DNA of 62,527 nucleotides from Gammaproteobacteria bacterium (GTDB lineage Bacteria; Pseudomonadota; Gammaproteobacteria; Steroidobacterales; GCA-2729495). A model generated the notes under the pieces. That model worked only from the letters and a program-made list of their open reading frames with translations, ran no database searches and was not told the origin of the DNA. The translations under genes were made by a program, and so were the position numbers. Of the stretch, positions 53,733 through 60,884 are shown piece after piece (positions within the stretch are counted from its first letter, which is position 1; each line of letters begins with the position of its first letter). The stretch is from positions 1 through 62,527 of the forward strand of contig JAJRUG010000101.1 in NCBI GenBank assembly GCA_024277915.1, read 5' to 3'.

Positions 53733-54242
53733 CTAGCGGGATTCAGAAACCATGTATTCCACTGCACCGGATATTTCCTGGTCGGACAAATCGGTGCGAC
53801 CGCCTTTGGGCGGCATGTATCCGGTGCTGCCCTGGAAACCGGAGATGGCATGTTTTGTGAGTTGATCCGTGCCGGTAGCGATACGATCAGCCCAGGCTGC
53901 GGCATCGCCAATTTTCGGGGCCCCGGCTATGCCCGTGCCGTGACAGGAAACACAGGCTGCGTTGTAAACCTGTGGGCCGGATAGTGTCGTTGCAACCGGC
54001 GTGGCAACGGCGATTTTGGTGACAGCAGCGCCGGCCTGCTCCGGTTCATCTCCTGGTAGTGCCGCCCGGCCAACCGGTTTGATGCGATCTTCCAGCTGCT
54101 GCTGATACATCGAGTCCGTGGCCATATCTTCGGTCTGCTCAGCAATATAGCGCGCCAGAAAAACAAGAAGGATTGTTATGCCCACCAGCACACCGATAAT
54201 CAGCATGAACAAATCGAAAAATTTATGATCCTGGTTGCTCAC
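53733..54242 (-). CDS. Cytochrome c5-like membrane-anchored c-type cytochrome
   Basis: 169 residues. N-terminal TM anchor ('LFMLIIGVLVGITILLVFLA' about 11-30), a linker to ~85, then a class I cytochrome c domain with haem motif CVSCH and axial Met in 'GYMPPKGG'. 'YNAACVSCHGTGIAGAPK' and 'ISGAVEYM' match cytochrome c5. Periplasmic electron carrier by family. Convergent with comM, 40 bases apart. Confidence 0.92.
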   Translation of the reverse strand: MSNQDHKFFDLFMLIIGVLVGITILLVFLARYIAEQTEDMATDSMYQQQLEDRIKPVGRAALPGDEPEQAGAAVTKIAVATPVATTLSGPQVYNAACVSCHGTGIAGAPKIGDAAAWADRIATGTDQLTKHAISGFQGSTGYMPPKGGRTDLSDQEISGAVEYMVSESR

Positions 54243-54381
54243 GATTTTTCCTTCTTGAGTGAGTAGACGATATTGCCAGTATGAAAGCGCAAGTATAGGG
54301 TGATGCTATTACCAGCACCAGACTGCCAATAGAATTTCTTCCGGGTATTTGTAAATCAAAGAGTTACGTTGTGCCGTTCGA

Positions 54382-55128
54382 TTAGTCGGTCAGCATCGAC
54401 CGCTGTGGTGAGGTGAAGTCCAGGACGCCAGCCAGGGTTCGGAGCGCCTCAAGGTCGGTGATCGACACAACCTGACTCCCGGATCGATTGATCAGGCCTC
54501 TTTTCTCCAACTCCGCAAATCCACGAATCACCGTTTCTTTTTTCAGACCGAGAAAATCGGCAATATCCTCACGGGTCATTGGCAGGGCTACAGTATTTAG
54601 TCTTTCATCGTCGTCATCAGAAATTGATTCACCCAGCCTTAGCCAATGTCGGAGATGCAGCAGAAAGACAGCTAATCGCTCGACAGCGGTCCGTTGCCCG
54701 AGGCTATAGACGGTATCCAGCATGTCCTCGACCACCCTGAACACCATTTGAAGAAATGCTTTTTCTGCCTCCGGGTCGCTTTGCAGCCTCTCATTAAGTG
54801 CATGCCGTGAGGTACAGGCAACCCGGGCGGGTGTTACAGCCTGGACAGTGAAGTAGTAGCGATCTGAAGCAGTCAGCCCGACAAAATGATCCTTAAAAAC
54901 GAAACTCAGTACCTGACGGCGTCCGTCCCGGCCGGTTCGGCTGATCATCAGGGTGCCTTCTTCGATACTGAACACCTGATCAGCTTTGGCGCCAGCGTTG
55001 ATCAGGAATTCACCGGCATCCAGTTGGCGAGTAGGTGCATCCTTGAAAACATCTAGAAATACGTCGCGCGATGCAGTTTCATGGCTCATGGACACAGGAT
55101 CACCCGCAAAAGACTTCCCTGCAAGCAT
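54382..55128 (-). CDS. Crp/Fnr family transcriptional regulator without Fe-S cysteines
   Basis: 248 residues. N-terminal cyclic-nucleotide-binding fold ('RQLDAGEFLINAGAKADQVFSIEEGTLMISR' region), long dimer helix, and C-terminal winged helix ('PMTREDIADFLGLKKETVIRGFAELEKRGLI' region). Only one Cys (in 'VACTSRH') is present, so the FNR 4Fe-4S cluster is excluded; FixK-like regulators look like this. The recognition helix has Glu-Thr-Val-Ile-Arg. The start may instead be the ATG at 55089. Targets are unknown; neighbours are a cytochrome and a tRNA. Confidence 0.88.
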   Translation of the reverse strand: MLAGKSFAGDPVSMSHETASRDVFLDVFKDAPTRQLDAGEFLINAGAKADQVFSIEEGTLMISRTGRDGRRQVLSFVFKDHFVGLTASDRYYFTVQAVTPARVACTSRHALNERLQSDPEAEKAFLQMVFRVVEDMLDTVYSLGQRTAVERLAVFLLHLRHWLRLGESISDDDDERLNTVALPMTREDIADFLGLKKETVIRGFAELEKRGLINRSGSQVVSITDLEALRTLAGVLDFTSPQRSMLTD

Positions 55129-55238
55129 CTTCGGCGCTTTCGTTCAAAAAGGCCGGCAACCCGACTGGCCATTCCGGCACTGGCTTTTCTTTCTGATCAG
55201 TTCTAGAGTTCAATGCCATCTGGATAGAACAGCATCAC

Positions 55239-55315
55239 GCGCCCGTAGCTCAGCTGGATAGAGTGTCGCCCTCCGAAGGCGAAGGTCACAGGTTCGACTC
55301 CTGTCGGGCGCGCCA
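55239..55315 (+). tRNA. tRNA-Arg (anticodon CCG)
   Basis: Full cloverleaf: acceptor GCGCCCG with CGGGCGC, D-arm GCTC/GAGT, anticodon stem TCGCC/GGCGA with loop CTCCGAA and anticodon CCG at 55273-55275, T-arm ACAGG/CCTGT with loop TTCGACT, discriminator G and encoded CCA at 55313-55315. Reads CGG codons. Confidence 0.97.
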
Positions 55316-55753
55316 GATCTACAGGGTCCAGACAGGATTTCTCAGGTCGTCGACTACCGCCCCTTCAGACGTGCCAGTAGCAGGGCTCTTCTGCTCATTG
55401 AGGTCAATGGTGCAACTGCCCGTATTCCGGCACCTGGTCGGGCTGCTTTTCTGGCAATTGAAACAATGTACGGATCCCAGCCAGCAATGGTGGATTCGTA
55501 GTCATTGTCAACCGACGGAGGGTTCCGTTGGGGAAATTTTAGAATGTTCATATTTTTTTTATTCTTATTATTCTGATACTTGGACACTATAAAGGTCCCG
55601 TTCAGTGGCATGGGTGTTGTTTCACTTAATCGCCTGAATGATCGGTAAAATGTGAACCTCGTACCGGTTGATGGATGCGTTATGTTTAACAGACCGGGGC
55701 AAGTAGAATAAACGATCGGTTTTTGCGGTCATCCAGTAGCACAGGAGTATCTG
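55316..55753. other. Gene-poor stretch after tRNA-Arg
   Basis: Apart from one small weak ORF on the minus strand (next entry) I see no gene. The segment contains an A/T-rich block at 55540-55590 with an eight-base homopolymer run, and an interrupted stem GACC/GGTC near 55691-55732 just before the SIMPL gene. There is no direct repeat of the tRNA 3' end that would mark an integrated element. Confidence 0.5.
55354..55551 (-). CDS. Small hypothetical protein, doubtful
   Basis: A 65-codon ORF ([10 protein letters not shown]..., ending [12 protein letters not shown]) with a basic C-terminal half. An in-frame ATG 20 codons upstream exists. The start is preceded by an A-rich run but no Shine-Dalgarno. 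I recognise no domain. It may be a real short gene or chance. Confidence 0.3.
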   Translation of the reverse strand: MNILKFPQRNPPSVDNDYESTIAGWDPYIVSIARKAARPGAGIRAVAPLTSMSRRALLLARLKGR

Positions 55754-56512
55754 ATGTTGAGAATATGGTTTGTACTGATAGCCATTTCCCTGGTTTCAAT
55801 GGCAGCAAATGCTGCACCGGAGCTAAGAGGGAATCCCCAGGAGCTGGAACAATACCTCCAGTCCGGAACCCGCACGGTGTCGATTCGTAAAACTGCAACA
55901 GAAACGGCTTACACAGATCGTGCCAGGATCAGTCTTGTCGTGACGACCCGGGACAGGTTGCTGGCAGAAGCGATACGCATGAATCAGGAAAAGCGGCGCA
56001 GTACAATCAGGGATTTTGTTGACGGCGGTATATCGATCGATGAAATTCGCAGTTCGAAATTTTCAACTTCACCACAGTTCGGCTGGTTTGGCAGCAAGCC
56101 GAACAGCTTCGAGGTGGTCAACACGATTATCGTCACCGTAGAGAGTGAGAAGCAATTTCAACTGGTTGCAGCGATGGCTGATCAGCACAAGGAAATCAGT
56201 TTCTCCCGGACAGAATTTGAACACAGCCTGAAGGAGGAATTCGAGAAAAAGGTTCGACAACAAGCGATGGATCATGTCATGGAGGAACGGGGGTTTTATG
56301 AATCCCGGCTTGACCTTGTATTGAAGCCGGTTGCCTTTTCAACTTCTGAAATCAGGCCGGAAAGGATGCGTCGCCAGCCGGTTCTGGAGCAGATGGTGCT
56401 CACCGCCCGGTCAACCGAGGCTGATGCGGGCCAAATTGCGGATGTAGCCGGATTCGATGAGGTCAAGTACATGGCTTCTGTTGTGGTAGTTTTTGAGGTC
56501 ACGACACGTTAG
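55754..56512 (+). CDS. SIMPL (DUF541) domain exported protein
   Basis: 252 residues with a clear signal peptide ending at 'AANA'. The body fits the SIMPL/DUF541 fold: 'TRTVSIRKTATETAYTDRARISLVV' start region, 'AIRMNQEKRRS', 'VVNTIIVTVESEKQFQLVAAMAD', and 'MASVVVVFEV' at the end. AGGAG lies seven bases before the ATG. Periplasmic proteins of this family bind metals or stabilise envelope complexes, but roles vary and this one's is unknown. Confidence 0.82.
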   Translation: MLRIWFVLIAISLVSMAANAAPELRGNPQELEQYLQSGTRTVSIRKTATETAYTDRARISLVVTTRDRLLAEAIRMNQEKRRSTIRDFVDGGISIDEIRSSKFSTSPQFGWFGSKPNSFEVVNTIIVTVESEKQFQLVAAMADQHKEISFSRTEFEHSLKEEFEKKVRQQAMDHVMEERGFYESRLDLVLKPVAFSTSEIRPERMRRQPVLEQMVLTARSTEADAGQIADVAGFDEVKYMASVVVVFEVTTR

Positions 56513-56604
56513 CCAAAAAATGAAGCATTGTGTTCCTGAAACCTGACCAGAATAAGTGATATCGTCATCGTGGACAGACTGTATCAGGCCGCCGGAAACT
56601 ACCG

Positions 56605-56811
56605 ATGACATTGCGTGACGACGTTGAGAAGTTGCTGCCGAACTGGGAGACATGGTACCCGAGCCTGTTCGATGCTGCTGTAGATCTCGGGCTGATCCGG
56701 GCACGTACCTGTTCGCCGTCATCCCTGCTGTTGTCGAATCGCCACGCTTCAGTTCAGAGCGATGCTTTGAAAGAATTTCGGGAAAAATGGGGCGGTGTGC
56801 CGAGCGAGTAA
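56605..56811 (+). CDS. Small hypothetical protein
   Basis: 68 residues, 'MTLRDDVEKLLPNWETWYP' opening, Trp- and Leu-rich, ending 'EKWGGVPSE'. A GGA at a suitable distance precedes the ATG. It lies 22 bases before the MAPEG gene on the same strand. No family recognised; amino-acid composition looks like a real folded small protein. Confidence 0.45.
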   Translation: MTLRDDVEKLLPNWETWYPSLFDAAVDLGLIRARTCSPSSLLLSNRHASVQSDALKEFREKWGGVPSE

Positions 56812-56833
56812 TTGTCTGGTTAAGGAAATACTG

Positions 56834-57259
56834 ATGGAAATTATTTATCCCGTTTTTGCGATGGTTGTTCTGACCATTGCAGTTATTCTGATAATGGGCG
56901 CTCGTCGCTTTGCTGCTGTCCGGGACAAAAAAATCGATCCGGGCTTTTTCCGAGCCTACCGGGGTGCCGATGAGCCAGAGTCTCTCAGGGTTATTTCACG
57001 CCACGTGATCAACCTGTTTGAGACACCTGTGTTGTTTTATATCGGGGCAATTTTTGTGTTGATTACCGGCCAGACGAACGGTGCTCTGCTAACTATTGCC
57101 TGGTTGTATGTGTTGGCCAGGTACGCGCATACCTATGTCCACCTGACATCTAATGCAGTAATGACACGATTCAGGCTGTACCTTTTGAGCCTTGTGCTGC
57201 TCTTGACACTATGGGGAGTTCTGATGGTGCTATTGGTATCCGGTGGTAGTGTGAGATAG
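56834..57259 (+). CDS. MAPEG family membrane protein
   Basis: 141 residues with four hydrophobic helices (about 5-22, 68-82, 84-98 and 115-137). 'RVISRHVINLFETPVLFY' and 'AWLYVLARYAHTYVHLTSN' are the MAPEG signature (Glu-x-Pro and Arg-x-x-H-x-x-x-H/Y motif). AAGGA eight bases before ATG 56834. The family includes glutathione-dependent and eicosanoid enzymes in eukaryotes; bacterial members are mostly uncharacterised. Followed 4 bases later by a CREST-type gene, so cotranscribed. Confidence 0.85.
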   Translation: MEIIYPVFAMVVLTIAVILIMGARRFAAVRDKKIDPGFFRAYRGADEPESLRVISRHVINLFETPVLFYIGAIFVLITGQTNGALLTIAWLYVLARYAHTYVHLTSNAVMTRFRLYLLSLVLLLTLWGVLMVLLVSGGSVR

Positions 57260-57263
57260 CCGT

Positions 57264-58055
57264 ATGTTCGGAAGTTCTCCTGCTATAAAGGTGCTTGTCG
57301 GGCTGGTGCTGATAGCCGCGGTTGCCATGTTTCTGTTGCCCGCAATTCCGCAGGATCCGGGGTACCATGATTTTGCAGATGACAGGACGATTCTGGGCGT
57401 GCCGAATTTCTGGAATGTGGTATCGAATATTCTTTTCCTGCCATTAGGCATGCTGGGATTTTTCGCGCTTGCCGGTGAACGCTGGAGCGGAGAAGTCAGC
57501 GGGCTTCGTTCTGCCTGCGGAGTTTTTTTTCTCGGGTTTATACTGGTAGGTTTCGGCTCCGGCTGGTATCACCTGAACCCCGGAAACGACACATTGTTGT
57601 GGGACAGATTACCGATGAGCATCGCATTCATGGCTTTTTTCAGTTTCATCATCGGAGCGTCGGTTTCGGTGGCATGGGGTCGTCGATTGCTGTGGCCATT
57701 GCTGGTGATTGGCGGAGGATCGGTTTTTTACTGGCACTTCACAGAGTTGGCGGGTAGAGGGGATTTACGTCTGTATGCATTGGTGCAGTTTCTGCCAATG
57801 ATTCTTATCCCTTTTATTCTCTGGAAATTCAAATCGACACTATTCAGGTCAGGATATGTATGGGGCATGCTCGGATTCTACCTGGCATCGAAGCTTGCTG
57901 AGTGGCAGGACGCAGCGATCTATTCTGCTCTGCAGATAATCAGCGGGCATTCCTTGAAACACTTTCTCGCAGCCATTGCCGGCCTGTTGTTTTATCAGGC
58001 ACTGATGAAAAGTAAGCCCAGCCTTGATTCTGAAAGCCACCATGAGTCAAGATAA
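57264..58055 (+). CDS. CREST-superfamily (alkaline ceramidase-like) membrane hydrolase
   Basis: 263 residues, seven TM helices. Features of the CREST metalloamidase group: 'PNFWNVVSNILFLPLG' after the first helix, 'GFGSGWYHLNP-NDTLLWDRLPM' (Ser, His and Asp of the motif), and a late 'SGHSLKHFLAAIAG' with paired His. By family it may cleave an amide in a lipid such as ceramide, using zinc. Overlaps the ACT gene by 14 bases. Neighbour MAPEG also acts on lipid-like compounds in other organisms. Confidence 0.75.
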   Translation: MFGSSPAIKVLVGLVLIAAVAMFLLPAIPQDPGYHDFADDRTILGVPNFWNVVSNILFLPLGMLGFFALAGERWSGEVSGLRSACGVFFLGFILVGFGSGWYHLNPGNDTLLWDRLPMSIAFMAFFSFIIGASVSVAWGRRLLWPLLVIGGGSVFYWHFTELAGRGDLRLYALVQFLPMILIPFILWKFKSTLFRSGYVWGMLGFYLASKLAEWQDAAIYSALQIISGHSLKHFLAAIAGLLFYQALMKSKPSLDSESHHESR

Positions 58056-58446
58056 TTCCAGGCTATCACCCCGGTTATCACTAAGGGTGATCCCGGGGTG
58101 TTTTGCGGTGTCCCGGCTTGACTCCAATGACGAGTTCCCGGCCTGGGTGAGTGGTGAATTTTATTCCGTTTCCCGAGCCGGCAATGAGCTATCAATTGTT
58201 TGTGAGGAACGGTTCGTTCCACAAGGCACCAGATCAGAGCCAAACTGGTCAGTGCTGGAAGTCTCAGGTCCACTGGAGTTTACCGAGATCGGTGTGCTCT
58301 CATCTTTGGCGGGGCCGCTCGCAGATGCCGGTATTAGTATTTTTGTTTTGTCGACATTTGATACGGATTATCTATTGATCGGTAAAAATCACCTGAATGA
58401 AGCGAAAAATGTTCTGGCTGCGGCAGGGCATAGCATTAAGGATTAA
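58042..58446 (+). CDS. ACT domain-containing protein
   Basis: 134 residues. 'ELSIVCEERFVP' in the middle and a C-terminal ACT fold 'GVLSSLAGPLADAGISIFVLSTFDTDYLLI', given here in parts (LAGPLADAGISIF, STFDTDYLL), matching the CASTOR-like 'ACT domain protein' family found beside many different genes. ACT folds bind amino acids or thymidine analogues. The ATG at 58042 gives the usual start ('SRLSPRLSLRVIPG'). Coupled with the genes on both sides (14-base overlap and 2-base gap). Confidence 0.85.
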   Translation: MSQDNSRLSPRLSLRVIPGCFAVSRLDSNDEFPAWVSGEFYSVSRAGNELSIVCEERFVPQGTRSEPNWSVLEVSGPLEFTEIGVLSSLAGPLADAGISIFVLSTFDTDYLLIGKNHLNEAKNVLAAAGHSIKD

Positions 58447-58448
58447 AC

Positions 58449-59504
58449 ATGGAAAACAAGCCGGAGAACTGCTACCGCTACGTTCCTTATTATCAGATTG
58501 GCGATGAGCCACATATAATAGTGGATGGTGCGCCACTGTCTTCCACATGCCTCAACCTGTCACATTGGCCTGTGAACAATACTCCTGACACGTTGCGGCG
58601 CGATACATCGACTGAAACGGTATTTGCCTGGCTTGATCAGGGTGATACCCATCAATCGCCCGGCATCGTTTCCAACAACCATTTTGATGAAGACGGGCTG
58701 TTTAGCGTATTCGCTGTTTGTGAACCGGAACTTGCGGCGCGGCACAGGAAATTACTGGTAGATGCATCGTATGCAGGTGATTTCGGAGTGGTTCGTACGC
58801 CTGAAGCCGCCCGCCTGTGTTTTGTGCTGGAGTCATATGGCTGCCAGGCGACTTCTCCTTTTCCTGCTTCTTCTTTTGACGGAGAGGATGAGGTAGTTAC
58901 AGCCGCCCTGTATGCGCAGATGCTGGGTCTATTGCCGGTGTTGTTGGAAAATATTGATGCCTACGAGTCGTTCTGGCAGGCGCAGGATGCGCATTTGACC
59001 GAGAGTCAGCAGTGGCTCGATAGCGGTCGGGTAAGGATAGAAGAGTTCCATGAGCACGATCTTGCGGTTGTGCATATTCCCGAAGATCTGCCACTTCGCA
59101 CGGTAACACGTTATTTTCAGAATGAGCTCGCTGCAGTACATCCTTTCGCAATACAAACAGCGACAGACTGTACGAGGTTATTGCGTATTCAGGGTCGCAA
59201 TATCGAATTTCAATACCGGTATGAAACGTGGGTGCGTTTTGTATCACGCCGCCCGAAATCGCGTGTAAAGCTGAACAAGCTTTGTTTGCATTTGAATGCA
59301 CTGGAATCGAGTGGAGATTCCTGGATACTTGAAGAGCCGAATAATATTATTCCCCGGCTCTATCTCGACGGTAATGGCAAGACATCCATAGATAGCGCCG
59401 ATATTTTTGAAGCCCTTATCGAAAATCTTGCCGGCCAGCCTGTAGCCTGGGATCCTTTTGACTGGAAACCGGATCGAGGGGAGCCATCCGCCTGCAAGGG
59501 TTAA
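58449..59504 (+). CDS. Uncharacterised protein (possibly DUF6687 family)
   Basis: 351 residues, soluble. Recognisable blocks are 'IIVDGAPLSSTCLNLSHWPVNNTP' (opening, in parts), 'STETVFAWLDQ', 'NHFDEDGLFSVFA' and 'ASYAGDFGV'. The 'HFDEDG' motif suggests metal binding and reminds me of a DUF6687-type domain; I am unsure. The last ~13 codons run into the third copy of the hairpin repeat, so the tail 'RGEPSACKG' comes from repeat sequence. It completes the four-gene unit MAPEG-CREST-ACT-this gene. Confidence 0.75.
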   Translation: MENKPENCYRYVPYYQIGDEPHIIVDGAPLSSTCLNLSHWPVNNTPDTLRRDTSTETVFAWLDQGDTHQSPGIVSNNHFDEDGLFSVFAVCEPELAARHRKLLVDASYAGDFGVVRTPEAARLCFVLESYGCQATSPFPASSFDGEDEVVTAALYAQMLGLLPVLLENIDAYESFWQAQDAHLTESQQWLDSGRVRIEEFHEHDLAVVHIPEDLPLRTVTRYFQNELAAVHPFAIQTATDCTRLLRIQGRNIEFQYRYETWVRFVSRRPKSRVKLNKLCLHLNALESSGDSWILEEPNNIIPRLYLDGNGKTSIDSADIFEALIENLAGQPVAWDPFDWKPDRGEPSACKG

Positions 59505-59543
59505 CAGCACGTATCCTCGGGCCTTGCTACCTTAGCGTTTGTG
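59466..59543. repeat. Hairpin repeat, copy 3 (half copy)
   Basis: Related to copy 1: the loop core aligns at 22 of 26 positions (59466-59491 with 10716-10741), followed by the right arm (GCAAGGGTTAACAGCACGTATCC) and the downstream CTTAGCGTTTGTG flank. The left arm is missing: the sequence before it codes for the preceding gene and cannot pair. It contains that gene's stop codon and lies 8 bases before the ntrX end. Confidence 0.75.
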
Positions 59544-59550
59544 GAACCGG

Positions 59551-60882
59551 TCAAGGCCCCCCAAACTCCACGCCCAGAGCGCGCAGCTTGCGGTACAAAT
59601 GCGTTCGCTCCATTCCCACCCGCTTGGCCAGCTGCCCTACCTTCCCGTCGCAAAGCAATAGTTGCTGCTTGAGATAAGCTCGCTCGAACTGCTCACGTGC
59701 TTCCCGCAGGGGCAGGGCGAGAAGATCCTGCTTGATCAGTGACTCATTCTCGCTGGCAGCAGGGGCCAGCTCTTTTTCCAGCTCAGCCAGTTCAATCTCC
59801 TCGTCACCTCCGGCAATCAGCAGGCATTGTACAAGGTTCTTCAATTCCTGGATATTGCCCGGCCACGGATAATTGCGAAGCCGGTTTTGGGCGGCCACTC
59901 CAAATTTACGGAAAGTCAGATTCTGCGTGTCAACGAGCTTGTCGACGAAGTACCGTAGTAGTTCCGGGACGTCTTCGGCATATTCCCGAAGCGCAGGTAT
60001 ATCCAGTTTCAGGACCGAGCAACGCGTTCTCAAATCATCGCGAAGTCCTGGCGGATTTCCTGGTTTCGTGGAAGCGATCAATCTGAAATTGACAGAAACC
60101 GGCTCGGAAACAGCAATCCTGCAGAAACTTCCTTGCTCCATCGCACCCAGCAACAATCGCTGCGCCTCGGGCGCCAGATCCTCCAGGTCACTGATGAACA
60201 AGGTGCTGTTGTTTGCCTTTTCAAGGACTCCACGCCTGTCGGTCGACTCGCCGCCAAACAGCAGGTGAGCAGCGTTTTCATTGGTCGTGGTCCCGCTGAT
60301 CAGCGTGATAAAGGGCTTTTCGGCCTGGCTGCTGAGCATGTGAATGTAGCGTGCAAATGACTCCCTGCCAGAGCCTGCGTCGCCGGTAATCAGAACCGGC
60401 GCAGTATTCGGTGCAATTTGTGCGGCCCTTTCACGGAGATCACGCATCTTGCGACTCTTGCCCACAGGGGCAATCATCGACGGCAGAAGTGATTGGGCGA
60501 GACCTTCCTTGATGGTTTTTCCCTGCTCAATGGTGTTTTCCACGGTTCGCAGCAACTTGGCCAGTGAAAGCGGCTTTTCAATGAAGTCTGCGGCTCCAAG
60601 CCGGGTTGCCTCGATCGCCGTTTCTATCGTGCCGTGCCCGGACATGATGACAACCGGGCAGCTGATATCTCCTTGCTGATTCCATTCTTTCAATAATGTG
60701 ATGCCATCTATATCTGGCATCCAGATATCAAGCAGCACCAGATCGGGCGGGTGACTTTTCAGGCTGGCAGTGGCGCTGACAGCATCGGCGGCTGTTTGAA
60801 CGTTATACCCTTCATCCGAGAGGATTTCTTCTATCAGCGTTCTGATGTCGATTTCATCATCTACTACAAGTATTTTTGTCAT
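59551..60882 (-). CDS. ntrX: NtrX-like sigma-54-type response regulator with degenerate ATPase site
   Basis: 443 residues. Receiver domain with Asp52 phospho-acceptor ('LLDIWMPD') and Lys103; AAA+ domain about 140-360; C-terminal Fis-type HTH ('LAKRVGMERTHLYRKLRALG'). The Walker A is GDAGSGRES with Arg173 for the usual Lys, the Walker B-like 'FISDLEDL' lacks the normal Asp-Glu pair, and no GAFTGA loop is visible. NtrX proteins often lack GAFTGA, but the Lys change is unusual. It may act as a non-ATPase DNA-binding regulator. Pairs with ntrY, 2 bases upstream. Confidence 0.9.
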   Translation of the reverse strand: MTKILVVDDEIDIRTLIEEILSDEGYNVQTAADAVSATASLKSHPPDLVLLDIWMPDIDGITLLKEWNQQGDISCPVVIMSGHGTIETAIEATRLGAADFIEKPLSLAKLLRTVENTIEQGKTIKEGLAQSLLPSMIAPVGKSRKMRDLRERAAQIAPNTAPVLITGDAGSGRESFARYIHMLSSQAEKPFITLISGTTTNENAAHLLFGGESTDRRGVLEKANNSTLFISDLEDLAPEAQRLLLGAMEQGSFCRIAVSEPVSVNFRLIASTKPGNPPGLRDDLRTRCSVLKLDIPALREYAEDVPELLRYFVDKLVDTQNLTFRKFGVAAQNRLRNYPWPGNIQELKNLVQCLLIAGGDEEIELAELEKELAPAASENESLIKQDLLALPLREAREQFERAYLKQQLLLCDGKVGQLAKRVGMERTHLYRKLRALGVEFGGP

Positions 60883-60884
60883 TG

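Noticed and set aside
55239-55753. tRNA-Arg considered as an attachment site for an integrated element
   Set aside because: No integrase and no repeat of the tRNA 3' end are found downstream.
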